20,692 bases of DNA. Source: Chara braunii (Eukaryota > Streptophyta > Charophyceae > Charales > Characeae). Made by a program: the position numbers and the translations under genes. Under the pieces are notes generated by a model, which did no database searches, had not been told where the DNA came from, and saw nothing but the letters and a program-made list of their open reading frames with translations. Positions 1 through 8,451 of the stretch are shown here, piece after piece. Location of the stretch: positions 1,529,628-1,550,319 of the forward strand of contig BFEA01000251.1 of assembly GCA_003427395.1 (NCBI GenBank), read 5' to 3'. How positions within the stretch are numbered: the stretch's first letter is position 1; every line of letters begins with the position of its first letter.

Positions 1-144
1 TTTTTTTTTTTTTTTCGTTGATTGATTGATTGATTGATTGATTGGTGGGGGCGGGGTCGCCCCCCCCCACACACACACACGCAGTATTGTATATTTCCAT
101 GTTCTAACGGAAGATTCATTCGATTTTCCTTCTTTTTTTTTTTG

Positions 145-208
<64 letters not shown>

Positions 209-235
209 GTGGTGGGGGAGGGGTCGCCCCACCCC
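1..235. repeat. Duplicated poly-T / (GATT)n / G-C hairpin module
   Basis: The same string of parts occurs twice: a T tract, a (GATT)n run, then a G-rich block, TCG, and a C-rich block. The first copy covers about 1-70 and the second about 130-226. In the second copy the G-rich arm (199-210) and C-rich arm (214-225) pair over about 12 bp with one mismatch. Read on the minus strand, each copy is a C/G hairpin followed by (AATC)n and poly-A, which resembles the 3' tail of a retroposed copy. No coding potential is seen; the open frames across it are microsatellite translations. Confidence 0.7.
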
Positions 236-252
236 CACGCCACCCACCACGG

Positions 253-257
<5 letters not shown>

Positions 258-311
<54 letters not shown>
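258..311. repeat. (CA)n microsatellite, about 27 units
   Basis: An uninterrupted CA run. A shorter, slightly interrupted (AC)n run (8524-8560) sits at the same place in the second direct repeat, so the microsatellite is part of that repeat and has changed length since duplication. Confidence 0.95.
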
Positions 312-314
<3 letters not shown>

Positions 315-346
315 TTTGGAAAAGGTACCCCCCGAGAGGAAGAAGG

Positions 347-402
347 ATGGACGGCTGGCCCGACAGTGGATGGTTCAGCCCCCCCGAAATACTCGGACCC
401 AG
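347..402 (+). other. Candidate first exon with 5' splice donor (copy A)
   Basis: An ATG at 347 opens 18 codons plus two bases, ending exactly at CCCAG|GTAAGT (donor GT at 403-404). The matching segment in copy B (8595-8650) keeps the ATG, the reading frame, the length of 56 nt and the donor, with one amino-acid change (P to L). This would make the repeat supply a leader exon to the downstream ORFs. No acceptor can be assigned with confidence; a phase-compatible AG at 2778-2779 lacks a pyrimidine tract. Confidence 0.4.
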
Positions 403-530
403 GTAAGTTTGCCCACATGATGAATGTTGAAAGGAGATCCCTGAAAACACAGGTTCCAAGATCGTTTCGGGTAACCAAATGTGACTGAGATGTCTGCAGT
501 TGGGCCTCGAGCCAGGGGCATATGGATCAA

Positions 531-770
531 GTAGGCATGTACTCACAGGCCCGCCCATCGGTATCTCCCGATGGCTAGCAATTAGCTGTCCTTTTTCGAT
601 TATGCCCTCCACTGGGATAGTGGGCGCTACCTTGCACTAAACGACATCATGTAGGCATGCACTCACAGACCCACCCATCGATATCTCCCGATTGCTAGCA
701 ATCAGCTGTCCTGATATGATTATGTCTTCCACTGGGATAATGGGTGCTACCGGGCGCTAAACGGCACCCG
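531..770 (+). repeat. Two 120-bp tandem units with hairpins (copy A)
   Basis: The unit starts GTAGGCATG at 531 and again at 651. The first unit holds three short stems in a row: CCATCGG/CCGATGG around TATCTC (555-574), GCTA/TAGC (574-586), and CCACT/AGTGG around GGGAT. The second unit keeps a weaker form of the first stem and has a 12-bp perfect palindrome, ATTGCTAGCAAT (691-702). The same two units, with the same spacing, are in copy B. Confidence 0.85.
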
Positions 771-1319
771 CACCACTGAAGTAAAAAACAATCCCTGAGT
801 TCTGGGAACTCAACGGCAGTCTCCAGGATGTAGATAGACGGGGGTAGGTCTAGGTTCCCTTGAATCTTAATGATACTCAGCCAGTACAAGCCAACCTTAT
901 GGGTTCTGTCGGAAGAAGGGAATGTTTGGGCCCTCCCGCGCGCGCTCGGTCCTATGCAGCCGTGTCCCTTGGTCCTGACGTATTCCCTTCCTTTTTTGTT
1001 TTCTCCTTTTGGTTATGGAATTTTTTTTGAAACTGTTCCTATACTACTATGTGCATATATAGTTGCTCTATCTCTGGATGAAACATGCGTCTGTTGTACT
1101 ACTTGTCTAAGTAAGATTTCTGAATGAGTGATGTGCATGGTGAGTGGCAGACCCACGTGCAATTACTGAGGATCGGACCCTTTGGAAGCGAACGGTGTCT
1201 TTGGTTATGGCGGACTGGGATCTCACGACGGGAGCGAAGGAAGAAGTGTCAATTATGCCGGAACCCGAGGAGGAGATCGCAGCGAAAGAAGTGGTCTACG
1301 GTCCTTAATTCTCCTCTCT

Positions 1320-2714
1320 ATGTGTGTATGAATGGGATATGGCTGCTTGTGTTAGACTGTGTATGGATGTGGCTGTTTTGCATGTTTATAACCCCTCTGG
1401 TGAGCCGGTTGAGTGGCAACGGCGAAAAAGCTTTTAGGGGAGCCACACCCCTCCTGTGGCGATGTGCTATCCATGAAGTGGGACCGGGCCCCCATGTGTA
1501 GTGCTCCCAGACGTTCTGCTAAGCCAAAGCTCACTGTTCGCGGACTAGGCATATGGTTATCTAATTGGTTGTGGGATCGGAGTTAAATTCTAGTTATATA
1601 GCTACGACTATTTTAGCAACTCTTGATGAATGAGTGCTTTCGGAATCAGTCTGATCTTTTTCTTTTTCGTTGCTATGTTTCTTTTCTTTTCTTTTCTTTC
1701 TTTTTTCTTTCTTTTTTATCTCCCTGAATTCACTCGTCAAACTCTGAACCTATTGTGCCACCGTACCTGGTTCTTGATTATCTCGCTCCTCCACCATGGG
1801 AATCCAACATTCTTGGTTCGACCCCCCCCGGATGTAAGTTCTTTCGCTCCCAGTTGCTTCTCTACCCTGCGCTCCGATTAATGAAATCCCTGCCTGATGA
1901 ACCTGTTACCTCAGGATGCAGCTCTGGACATGTGATGATTATGTGATTAATTATTATTATTTATTATTTGTTATTTTGTGAACCATTGATTCTTTCGCTG
2001 TTAATTGCTTCTTTACCCTTTGCTTTGTATCTTACCTCCTATGAATAGAATCCCTGCTTGATGTTGCGAACTGTTGGTTTTCCTTATCTGTTTGTCAAAA
2101 TATCCTCATCCTTTGAGTTGTGCATGGTACCAATCAACCTCCTCCTCCACATCCTGGACGGACTATGGTTCCTGATGCCTTGTCCCGCTCCCTGGTTCCT
2201 AATCACACCCCTGGTTATCCTACTTGACAATCCTGATCGCTTGCTTGAATAAAAGCAATTTGTGTGGGCATTGTTGCCATCCTATCATTTCTGCGTCAAG
2301 GTACATCGAGTATGGTGGCTATGGAAATGGTATGGTTGGGACATGACTGGACCTGGCGTACCACCGAATTGGTGGAGTGCATGGCAGATACGTCATGGGA
2401 TTATCTAGGACACACACATGGAGGGTCACCCCTCTAGCTACTGCAGGTGGGTTGACTCCCACGACTGCGCCTTGGAAGCCGGATCAGACCAATGCTAATT
2501 ACTGCAGTAAGCCCACCTGATTGCTCGGATTTTCGCATGTTGATGCATTGGGAATGATGTACTTACTGCACTTTGTGCTTCTGCTGTTGTGATGGTTTGG
2601 GTCTATACGAATCGGTTCCTTACGATGAATCACCTATTACTACCCTATACCAAACCCTGATGGAAACCTCTTGTAAACTCACCCCTGCTTTCCCTTCCTC
2701 TTCCCCTTCCCTGA
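1320..2714. other. Long gene-free stretch, probable 5' leader or intron of the left element
   Basis: No open frame here looks coding. It contains T-rich pyrimidine runs (about 1650-1720), a TTATTA-rich patch (about 1945-1975), a degenerate duplication of about 151 bp (TTCTTTCGCT at 1839 and 1990), an AATAAA at 2248-2253, and an 8-bp inverted repeat CAGGTGGG/CCCACCTG at 2444-2451 and 2512-2519. If the donor at 403 is used, most of this stretch would be intron. Confidence 0.45.
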
Positions 2715-2831
2715 TCCCTCCTCTACGCGCTTTATCTGCATTACGGGCTAAATCCTGAGCAGGAACCCCAGTATGACAGGAATGTAGCTGGCGGGTGGTG
2801 GGCTGAGACTATTGATAGGAACCCCTTCCTC

Positions 2832-4040
2832 ATGGATTTAGAACCATACTCCAAACCCACCCAATCCCTTATTAATGTCATCCACCCCTCGGTGACTGCC
2901 CTGATTGGTCAGAAAGTCACAGAAGGACAGTTCCCTCTCATCACGGAAACCCTCCTCTTCAATGATTGGGTTGACCTTGCCTGGTCTTACGAACACGAAA
3001 GGCACCGGGTAGACCTCATCTTGAATGGTCATATAGCCAAAGTGGAGGATAAGAGGAGGAACATGGCCAAGGAAAGTGAGGGGATACTGGATAAAACCAC
3101 TAAGTTGGAGGAGACCCTTAAGAGGATCTGGGAAGTCGCGAAGGATCTCGGGGTAGATGACACAAGGGTGGATGGAGATGGGTACGATCCGGCACTCATG
3201 GGGATAATGGGGGAGAAAGAGGAGGAACTCAGGCAACTCCTGGACAACCAGCCTCCGGCCCCTCCTCCACCAGAGGGAGAAGGGGACGAGGCGGGACGGA
3301 ACAAGAGGAACGGATTCGTCCCCATCAGCTCGGCACAATGGCTCGAGGGAAGAGTGAGGCGACAGCAAGATAGGGGGTGGGTAGGGAGTGGTTTCAACAA
3401 CTTGGCCCCGATTGATATCAAGGGCTGGAAGTTCCTAGCCAACATCTCTAAAAGCGAGGTCGAGAAATGCCAGAGGAAGGCATTAGCAGGAACACTGGAC
3501 TATGCCAACACTACCCCACACTTCGGCGGTAAACTCACCTTCCCTACCCTGAGCATGCTCGATACTGCCAAGTGTGTGTTTGCTAACCCTGTGGTCATGC
3601 AAAAAATGATTCCATCATCCCTCTGTCTGGATATGAGGAACCTCCGCAAAGTGTGGAACGCGGGTCGCCCGTACCTAAAATGCAGATGTGGGTATAGGAA
3701 CTCCTGCACTTGTAATGGTGGGCCCATCTGGTTTGATCACGCCGTCTCGTACCTGATGGCGAAGCCAGAAATCGTTAAGCCTGAAGCTGGCTCGAATCGG
3801 GTCAGGATTGCGTTCCTCCTCCACCATTTGCGCAATTCCTGGAGAGAACTCGCTAAGGCCTCAGTTACATTCATTTGGATGAGGGAAATGATGCTCACTG
3901 TCTTACGCAATCTCGAACGTGACCCTGATCTCATGACGGCCGACGCCCTTGCGGGAAGCACGTTCAAAACACATCCTTGCCCGAGGATCTTAGCCAACTT
4001 GATCCTCCCTACGCGGATCACGGTCCCGTGGGCTCCCTAG
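2832..4040 (+). CDS. Orphan 402-aa ORF of the left retroelement (ORF1-like), with CxC-x5-CxC cluster
   Basis: This is the longest intact frame in the left element. The first ATG is at 2832, but the same frame is open and protein-like from 2715, so the true start may lie upstream or in a previous exon. Residues 60-110 are highly charged and helical-looking, with coiled-coil potential; 141-158 is a Pro-rich then acidic linker; 284-294 has Cys at 284, 286, 292 and 294, a possible zinc-binding knot. I do not recognise a known domain, and there is no GIY-YIG endonuclease signature. Its place between the direct repeat and the RT suggests an accessory or nucleic-acid-binding protein, or the N-terminal part of a polyprotein; this is inference from position. 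The TAG at 4038-4040 may be a mutation, because coding-like sequence continues after it. Confidence 0.6.
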   Translation: MDLEPYSKPTQSLINVIHPSVTALIGQKVTEGQFPLITETLLFNDWVDLAWSYEHERHRVDLILNGHIAKVEDKRRNMAKESEGILDKTTKLEETLKRIWEVAKDLGVDDTRVDGDGYDPALMGIMGEKEEELRQLLDNQPPAPPPPEGEGDEAGRNKRNGFVPISSAQWLEGRVRRQQDRGWVGSGFNNLAPIDIKGWKFLANISKSEVEKCQRKALAGTLDYANTTPHFGGKLTFPTLSMLDTAKCVFANPVVMQKMIPSSLCLDMRNLRKVWNAGRPYLKCRCGYRNSCTCNGGPIWFDHAVSYLMAKPEIVKPEAGSNRVRIAFLLHHLRNSWRELAKASVTFIWMREMMLTVLRNLERDPDLMTADALAGSTFKTHPCPRILANLILPTRITVPWAP

Positions 4041-4296
4041 CCCGGAACTGCCCAATCCGAGGAAGAAGAAGAACAGATCCCCTACCAGCACAAGGAACAG
4101 AAGGGTCTGCTCGGTGTCACCACGACAGCAGACCTTGCCAAATTCATTCAGAGTTGCAGCTACTCCCCTGGGGGCATCCTCCTCTAGCCCCGCGAGCGCG
4201 ACCAGCAGCCAGCAGTCCACGATCATCATTGATGACCTTCCTGACAGCGCCATGAGGGCAGGTGGCGCATCCAGGAAGCGCAAGAGCACAACCTAG
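4041..4296 (+). pseudogene. Decayed C-terminal extension of the orphan ORF
   Basis: After the stop at 4040 the same frame continues with an acidic stretch of five Glu and about 40 more sensible codons. Around 4170-4190 the protein-like reading moves to frame 1 (Ser/Ala-rich, then STIIIDDLPDSAMRAGG) and ends in RKRKSTT at the TAG 4294-4296. The basic tail could be a nuclear-localisation signal. One nonsense codon and one frameshift would explain the break. Confidence 0.4.
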
Positions 4297-4329
4297 AGAG
4301 TCTTGACGGTCCTCGCCGGCCCCTTCCTT

Positions 4330-4480
4330 CTACGCACATACATATGTATATATACATATATAAATATATACCACCTCTGGCTAATAAAAAAATATATATA
4401 TACATATATATGTGCATACTCACATATGTACGTATGTATATGCATATATATATATATACACATATATATGTATCTGGGGG
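4330..4480. repeat. AT-rich (TA/CATA) microsatellite
   Basis: Alternating TATA, CATA and TGTA repeats. Open frames here read Tyr/Ile/Cys strings and are not proteins. It lies inside a probable intron. Confidence 0.85.
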
Positions 4481-4592
4481 TTTCCCGCCCACTTCCCATC
4501 CTCTGATTTCCCTTCTCTCCCATCTCCCCTCTCCCATCTCCCATCTTCCATCCCCTTGCCTCCTGCTCTACCCCCTTTACCTCTCTGAACAG
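4481..4592 (+). other. Pyrimidine tract and 3' splice acceptor
   Basis: About 90 bases almost entirely C and T (CCCATCTCC-type repeats) lead into CTCTCTGAACAG, ending at 4592. An ordinary protein frame begins immediately after it. This has the form of an intron 3' end; the donor is not identified. Confidence 0.5.
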
Positions 4593-5030
4593 ATAGCAGG
4601 AAACAGGTATACAACCGGAGATGTGATCTGGAGACATGCTCGCCGCCTAGCTGCATCTAAAAGAGAATTACGAAGTGCATGCGACGTCCTTATCGAAAGG
4701 AGCAACCAGATCGTTGTCACCATCCTGAGGGAGGAAGGGGAGGAACTTGTCGGTATCACCCAACCGGACTCGGGCCTGCGTATATGGACCAATCTCATCC
4801 TGCACGGACTAAGTATCAACCATGACGTTGTTATTAGGGACTTCAGTAACCTTTGGCGCACCCACAAGACGGTCCTTCTTGCGGATGCGGATGCATGGGA
4901 TATGCAAAGGTGCCGACTGGAAAGGAGAATTGTGGAGCTGAGAAGATATAACCTTCTATTAACTAGTACTCTCCACTCTCTCTCCATCTTTGCGCTCGCC
5001 CTTCGCTACACCGTTACCTTGACAATCTGA
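4593..5030 (+). CDS. Orphan coding segment (about 145 aa), probable internal exon
   Basis: The frame is open from the acceptor at 4592/4593 to a TGA at 5028-5030. The reading into the AT microsatellite upstream is spurious, so there is no real start codon and the segment is treated as an exon. The protein begins IAGNRYTTGDVIWRHARRLA, is rich in Arg, Leu and Ile, and has a charged helical stretch (around ERRIVELRR) near its end, followed by a hydrophobic tail. No family is recognised. It lies between the orphan ORF and the next segment, all on the plus strand, and probably belongs to the same transcript. Confidence 0.45.
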   Translation: MAGNRYTTGDVIWRHARRLAASKRELRSACDVLIERSNQIVVTILREEGEELVGITQPDSGLRIWTNLILHGLSINHDVVIRDFSNLWRTHKTVLLADADAWDMQRCRLERRIVELRRYNLLLTSTLHSLSIFALALRYTVTLTI

Positions 5031-5097
5031 GAACTAATAGTAGCTACACATGGATGCAGGTCTGAGTTAGGGGACTTCAGCGGATCAGTAACAGGAG

Positions 5098-5853
5098 GTG
5101 GACTACAGCACTGTCGAATTGAGTCAAGGACTGCTCTCGGCTATCCATTTCTTAGACACCATGGCGGTGGAGATGGGTAGGCGCATTTCGGAGGTACTCA
5201 GGGTGGAGCTTGATCCTGATATCTTTCTGCCATGGCCACCAGCAGGTCCCACCTCGATCAGGATTGTCAAGCCAAAGATCTGGGAGGCTCAGAGGAGCTC
5301 CGTGCAACCGGCTGTATCGATCGGCAACTTTGCAATAGCGGATATCCTGACTGCGCAACCGCAAATCACGATTGTGGTTGGGGTCATACTTACTGTGGAA
5401 TGTAAAGGTGTAGCAATTGGTGAGTTACGAGGCTTTGGCACCAGAACGGAGGAAGGGATAATCATTTGTGATGTAAGATTGAGGGGGGTCTCTGGGGATG
5501 AGGCATTCCCGGGTAAGCAGACTTGGCTACTCTGGCCTACGATGAGAACGACTATGGGAGAGGTAGCCTCATCGATAGCGGCTACATTGGACCATGGTGA
5601 AGATATTGGAGGGGATTGCTTCTATGGATTCGGCGGCCTGTTTGGCCCGGACTCGGACTATTGGGCAAAAATCTTGAGAATTGGGGACGCCCTGTTTGCG
5701 GAGCCAAGACCACGCGGACCATATACGGACGGAGCACTGGTACTGACTGGTTCGAATATAGCATATGCTGCTAATGAAGCAAGTGGCGGGATGGCAGGAG
5801 AAAGTGCGGGGGTCCATCCGGAGGCAGTAGCGCACTGTAGCAGTGCAGCCTGA
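5098..5853 (+). CDS. Orphan coding segment (about 250 aa) upstream of the RT
   Basis: Open in frame 1 directly after an in-frame TAA (5089-5091) with AG dinucleotides around it (GTAACAG at 5088-5094), so it may be an exon; the frame's apparent start is a GTG and is not convincing. The protein has short hydrophobic beta-like stretches (ITIVVGVILTVECKGVAIGE), a Gly-rich core (GDCFYGFGGLFGPDSDYW) and an Ala/Gly-rich end. No transmembrane anchor, endonuclease or protease signature is visible. After the TGA at 5851-5853 the same frame reads about 17 more codons into a possible donor region. I cannot assign a function. Confidence 0.45.
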   Translation: MDYSTVELSQGLLSAIHFLDTMAVEMGRRISEVLRVELDPDIFLPWPPAGPTSIRIVKPKIWEAQRSSVQPAVSIGNFAIADILTAQPQITIVVGVILTVECKGVAIGELRGFGTRTEEGIIICDVRLRGVSGDEAFPGKQTWLLWPTMRTTMGEVASSIAATLDHGEDIGGDCFYGFGGLFGPDSDYWAKILRIGDALFAEPRPRGPYTDGALVLTGSNIAYAANEASGGMAGESAGVHPEAVAHCSSAA

Positions 5854-5937
5854 TTGATGGAGGCAAATGGAGGAACAAGGAAGGGGATGGATTGCCCCCC
5901 CAGTAACCTGATACATATAATCTCTCTGCCCCTTTCC

Positions 5938-6008
<71 letters not shown>

Positions 6009-6258
6009 CTCGGCTTTTTCAGCATTCTCTTCCCCCACGCACCCCCCTCACTGCAATCGCAGCATGCCCCCCTCCCCTTGTCGTTGCACATGAACCTGCA
6101 TATAAACACCCTTTCTTTCCCTCCCCATGATCCTCTTTCTGCCCCATTGCCCAACCTTCTCTGCCATATAGGGATAACTAAGGTGGATTGACTCGGATCC
6201 GACACCATTGTGTAATTTTGCTTCTTGCTGCTGCTTTTTCTCTTTTTTCGTGGAGCAG
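5854..6258 (+). other. Intron-like spacer with (CT)n tract and 3' acceptor
   Basis: The spacer has a (TC)n run of about 64 bases (5942-6005), more C/T-rich sequence, then TGCTTTTTCTCTTTTTTCG leading to GGAGCAG, ending at 6258. Coding in the RT frame starts at 6259. The acceptor is convincing by eye; the donor is not located. Confidence 0.5.
5942..6005. repeat. (CT)n microsatellite
   Basis: An uninterrupted TC repeat of about 32 units. The long (RE)n or (LS)n open frames on both strands across it are artefacts. Confidence 0.97.
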
Positions 6259-6795
6259 GGATACGCGGGTCGAATCGAGATGGGTCTCTCAGGTAGACGG
6301 AAATGGTGTAAGATAGAGGAGGAGCCACGGAAAAGATTTGTACATTTGAGATATGTGAGTAGGTTGATGGAGGCGGTCTTTGTCAGAGCACTGATCATCT
6401 CCTTGATGACAATGGTGGTTGGGCGGCACTTCGCGGAGTAGATGGAGACTGTCACCTTTGGCTGGTCTTACAACGAGCCGGTCTTGGGGATACTCTACAA
6501 GCCTGCGGAAGTATTTCGAGATTTTAATATAGAGCGATGGGAGAATAGCAAGGGTAGTTGTGCTTGTAATAGTAGATATGCTCGGTTTACCAATCCAGCC
6601 ACTGAGGAACTGCTTGTTTCTGGGAAGATAGGAGGAGCCTCGGGATCCCATGTGATCACTGCTGACTACACCATCTCCCATCTACCCCAGCTCAAGATGA
6701 TCCTGCAGTCCGGCCTCAATCATATTCTTACGACTAGGTTGGATATTGAGATAGTTGTTAAGGAGGTCTTGAAAGCTTTCGATGAGGGAGCATGA
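6259..6795 (+). pseudogene. Penelope-like RT, N-terminal region (part 1)
   Basis: Frame 1 is open from the acceptor at 6258/6259 to a TGA at 6793-6795, with one internal TAG at 6439-6441 that could derive from CAG. After the TAG the protein carries a CAC triplet (codons at 6559-6567), then SHVITADYTI and LKMILQSGLNHI. By memory, this Cys-x-Cys ... HVxTxD ... GLxH order is the N-terminal region of a Penelope/TERT-related RT family found in animal and algal genomes; I cannot verify that by search. The segment joins the next one by a frame change near 6782-6795. Confidence 0.6.
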
Positions 6796-6940
6796 TCTCC
6801 GGGAAGGGGTTTTAAGTAAGGTTAAAACTGGAATAAAGCAACACTGTTTTAGTAGGTTTGCGGAGTACAAGAGGAAGCACAGTGAGGTAGGAATCATGGA
6901 TTTCAGTGAGCACTATCTCTCGCATGAGGTATCAATATAA
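6782..6940 (+). pseudogene. Penelope-like RT, linker between N-terminal region and RT core (part 2)
   Basis: Frame 2 is open for 52 codons (MREHDLREGVLSKVKTG... to LSHEVSI, TAA at 6938-6940). It overlaps part 1 by 14 bases and part 3 by 13, and fills the gap between them. The content is basic and helical, as expected for the spacer before the DKA motif. One frameshift on each side would join all three parts; an intron is less likely because no sequence is left over. Confidence 0.5.
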
Positions 6941-8064
6941 CTAAGTATTATTTTGTTGCATGCATGGACAAAGCTGCAAATACCTCGGTGATCATGTGTA
7001 AGGATCTTGTGAGGCAACTAGCGTTTGAGAGATTATTCGGATCCGACTTCGAAGTGCTTAAGCCTAGGTCGGAGGAGATGGTTAGCATTATGAAGAAGGA
7101 CAATCCGCTGAGCTACCCTATGGAGCCCGACAAGATTCCATACCTAAAGGCGAACTTTAAGAGCCATAAGAACACTCTGAGATGGATCACGAATGCTTAC
7201 CAATGTATGTTTTCTCCTGTCGCTACTCTATGTGCTGGTGCTTTGAGGTTGGTCAGTGAGGAAATGCAAAAATATTGTATGGAGATGTCTCGGACACTGA
7301 AGAGTCTGCATGGGGTCGAAATGAACCTGTGGTGGCCCATTGACTCCATCAATGAGTATGTCTTGAACCGGCCCGAAGCAATTTTCATATTCTTCTCGAT
7401 AGACATTAGCCGGTGCATTGAAACGATCCCAACGGATAATTCAAAGCACGGGTTAATCTCTGCACTCTCCTTTGCGATCAAGAAAGCCTTTGGATATAGA
7501 CTGAGAACGGAGGGTGACAAGTACATCAAAATTTCCTCATCGGATAATGGCAGGACCAAATACGGATGGACAAAATCAGGTATTACGAAGCCCGATGAAA
7601 GAACGATTGAACCTGATCAGCTCATCGAGATGAACCGATGGCTGGTGGACAGGAACTATATCCAATTTCGTGGAAAGGTCTGGAGGCAGAAGCACGTCAT
7701 CCCAATGGGGTTGCCCTGCTCACCTATCTGGTGTAACCTATATTTTTTTCGGTATGAGTTTGCGTGCATAATGAGGCTGATAAGAACATGAAATAAACAT
7801 TTAGTTGCACTTTTCTCACACACATTCAGATGTATGGATGATCTGAATGCACTAAACAACACCAGCATCCGTGAATTTCTCATGAATGGCCACCCCCACA
7901 GTGAGGATGACTCTATCTGGCTGTACCCCTCCGAGTTCATTGATATTAAGGAGCAAAGTATTGGGGACAAAACTGGCACGTTCCTAAACCTCAAACTAAA
8001 GGTAGAGACGCCAGAAGGATCGTACAACACTAGAAATTCGACAAGGTGGAGGAAATGGGGCTGA
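6928..8064 (+). pseudogene. Penelope-like reverse transcriptase core
   Basis: Coding sense begins about 6928 (…KYYFVACMDKAANTSV), just after an in-frame TGA; the first ATG is 6964. Numbering from 6964: DKA at 2-4 and PYLKANFKSHK at 59-69, followed by RWI, match the DKG/DKA and PKxHK...RPI motifs that precede the fingers in Penelope-like RTs. Motif A is SIDISRCIETIP with the catalytic Asp at 147, and motif B is IPMGLPCSP at 246-254. A TGA at 7789-7791 interrupts the frame. It continues in the same frame to motif C, CMDD (7831-7842), where Tyr or Phe is usual before MDD, then LNALNN and FLNLKLKV. The length between motifs B and C fits the family only if the TGA is read as a sense codon, so I call it a nonsense mutation rather than an intron. 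The frame is lost at about 8040. Confidence 0.75.
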
Positions 8065-8353
8065 AGGTGAATAGGTATATCAGGTTCGATTCTAATACAT
8101 CGATCACACAGTCCCTGTCTATCATCCTCGGACAGGTAGCTGCTGTACTCATCGTCTCGTCTAAACCTAGCACAACTGCGCAGGACATTAGGAGGATCGT
8201 ACAGAGGATGAGCCGGAATGTGTTTAATAGGAAGAGATATTGGGGTATGACGAGAAGGGTACTTAGGAACCCCGGGCGTTTCCAGTCGTTCAGATGTGCG
8301 GCAGAGGAGGTTTATGACATCCTCATAACCTCTCATGGAATGAATTACTGACC
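8041..8353 (+). pseudogene. Penelope-like RT, C-terminal (thumb) region
   Basis: In frame 3 the sequence resumes as FDKVEEMGLKVNRYIRFDSN from about 8041, exactly where frame 1 fails, so a one- or two-base indel in GAAATTCG is likely. The rest (SLSIILGQVAAVLIV, then a basic helix RRIVQRMSRN, YWGMTRRVLRN) matches the thumb region that follows motif C in this RT family: a motif ending in VNRYxRF, a hydrophobic helix and Arg-rich helices. The stop is at 8349-8351. No GIY-YIG nuclease follows; only about 170 bases separate the stop from the second direct repeat. Confidence 0.65.
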
Positions 8354-8451
8354 CCCTGCGTGTTATGTGCTTGTAGTGTGATGTATGTCTGTGTGTGTTG
8401 TGGCTCTGAGTCCTCCTAATTAATGGAGGACCATAGTGGTATCTGCAAGGG

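Larger units (their letters stand above)
258..1319 (+). repeat. Long direct repeat, copy A (LTR or pseudo-LTR of the left retroelement)
   Basis: About 1.06 kb aligned without large gaps to 8524-9556; I estimate 94-95% identity by eye. The shared order is (CA)n, a short ATG-led exon-like block, a perfect splice donor, two 120-bp tandem units, a run of about 350 bp including a T-rich stretch and a GCATATATAG box, and an end at CTCTCT. The identity stops at 1319 because copy B is interrupted there by unrelated sequence, so the true repeat could be longer. Flanking an RT gene in direct orientation, the pair fits LTRs or Penelope-type pseudo-LTRs. I see no target-site duplication and no clear TG...CA ends, so the class is open. 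Confidence 0.8.

Noticed and set aside
116-488. Open frames with Cys-Val, Thr-His or Ser-Ile-Asn-Gln runs
   Set aside because: Translations of (CA)n and (GATT)n microsatellites.
1150-1210. Hammerhead ribozyme core (CTGAGGA ... GCGAAC)
   Set aside because: No workable stem II between the two core parts, and GAAC instead of GAAA.
2838-3445. Minus-strand frames of 138-176 codons
   Set aside because: Antisense shadows of the intact 402-codon plus-strand frame.
4344-4592. N-terminal part of the frame ending at 5030
   Set aside because: Tyr/Ile-rich AT microsatellite plus pyrimidine tract; treated as intron, with coding from 4593.
5658-6328. Minus-strand frames with Arg-Glu runs across the CT repeat
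   Set aside because: Microsatellite translation; the flanks are antisense to better plus-strand frames.
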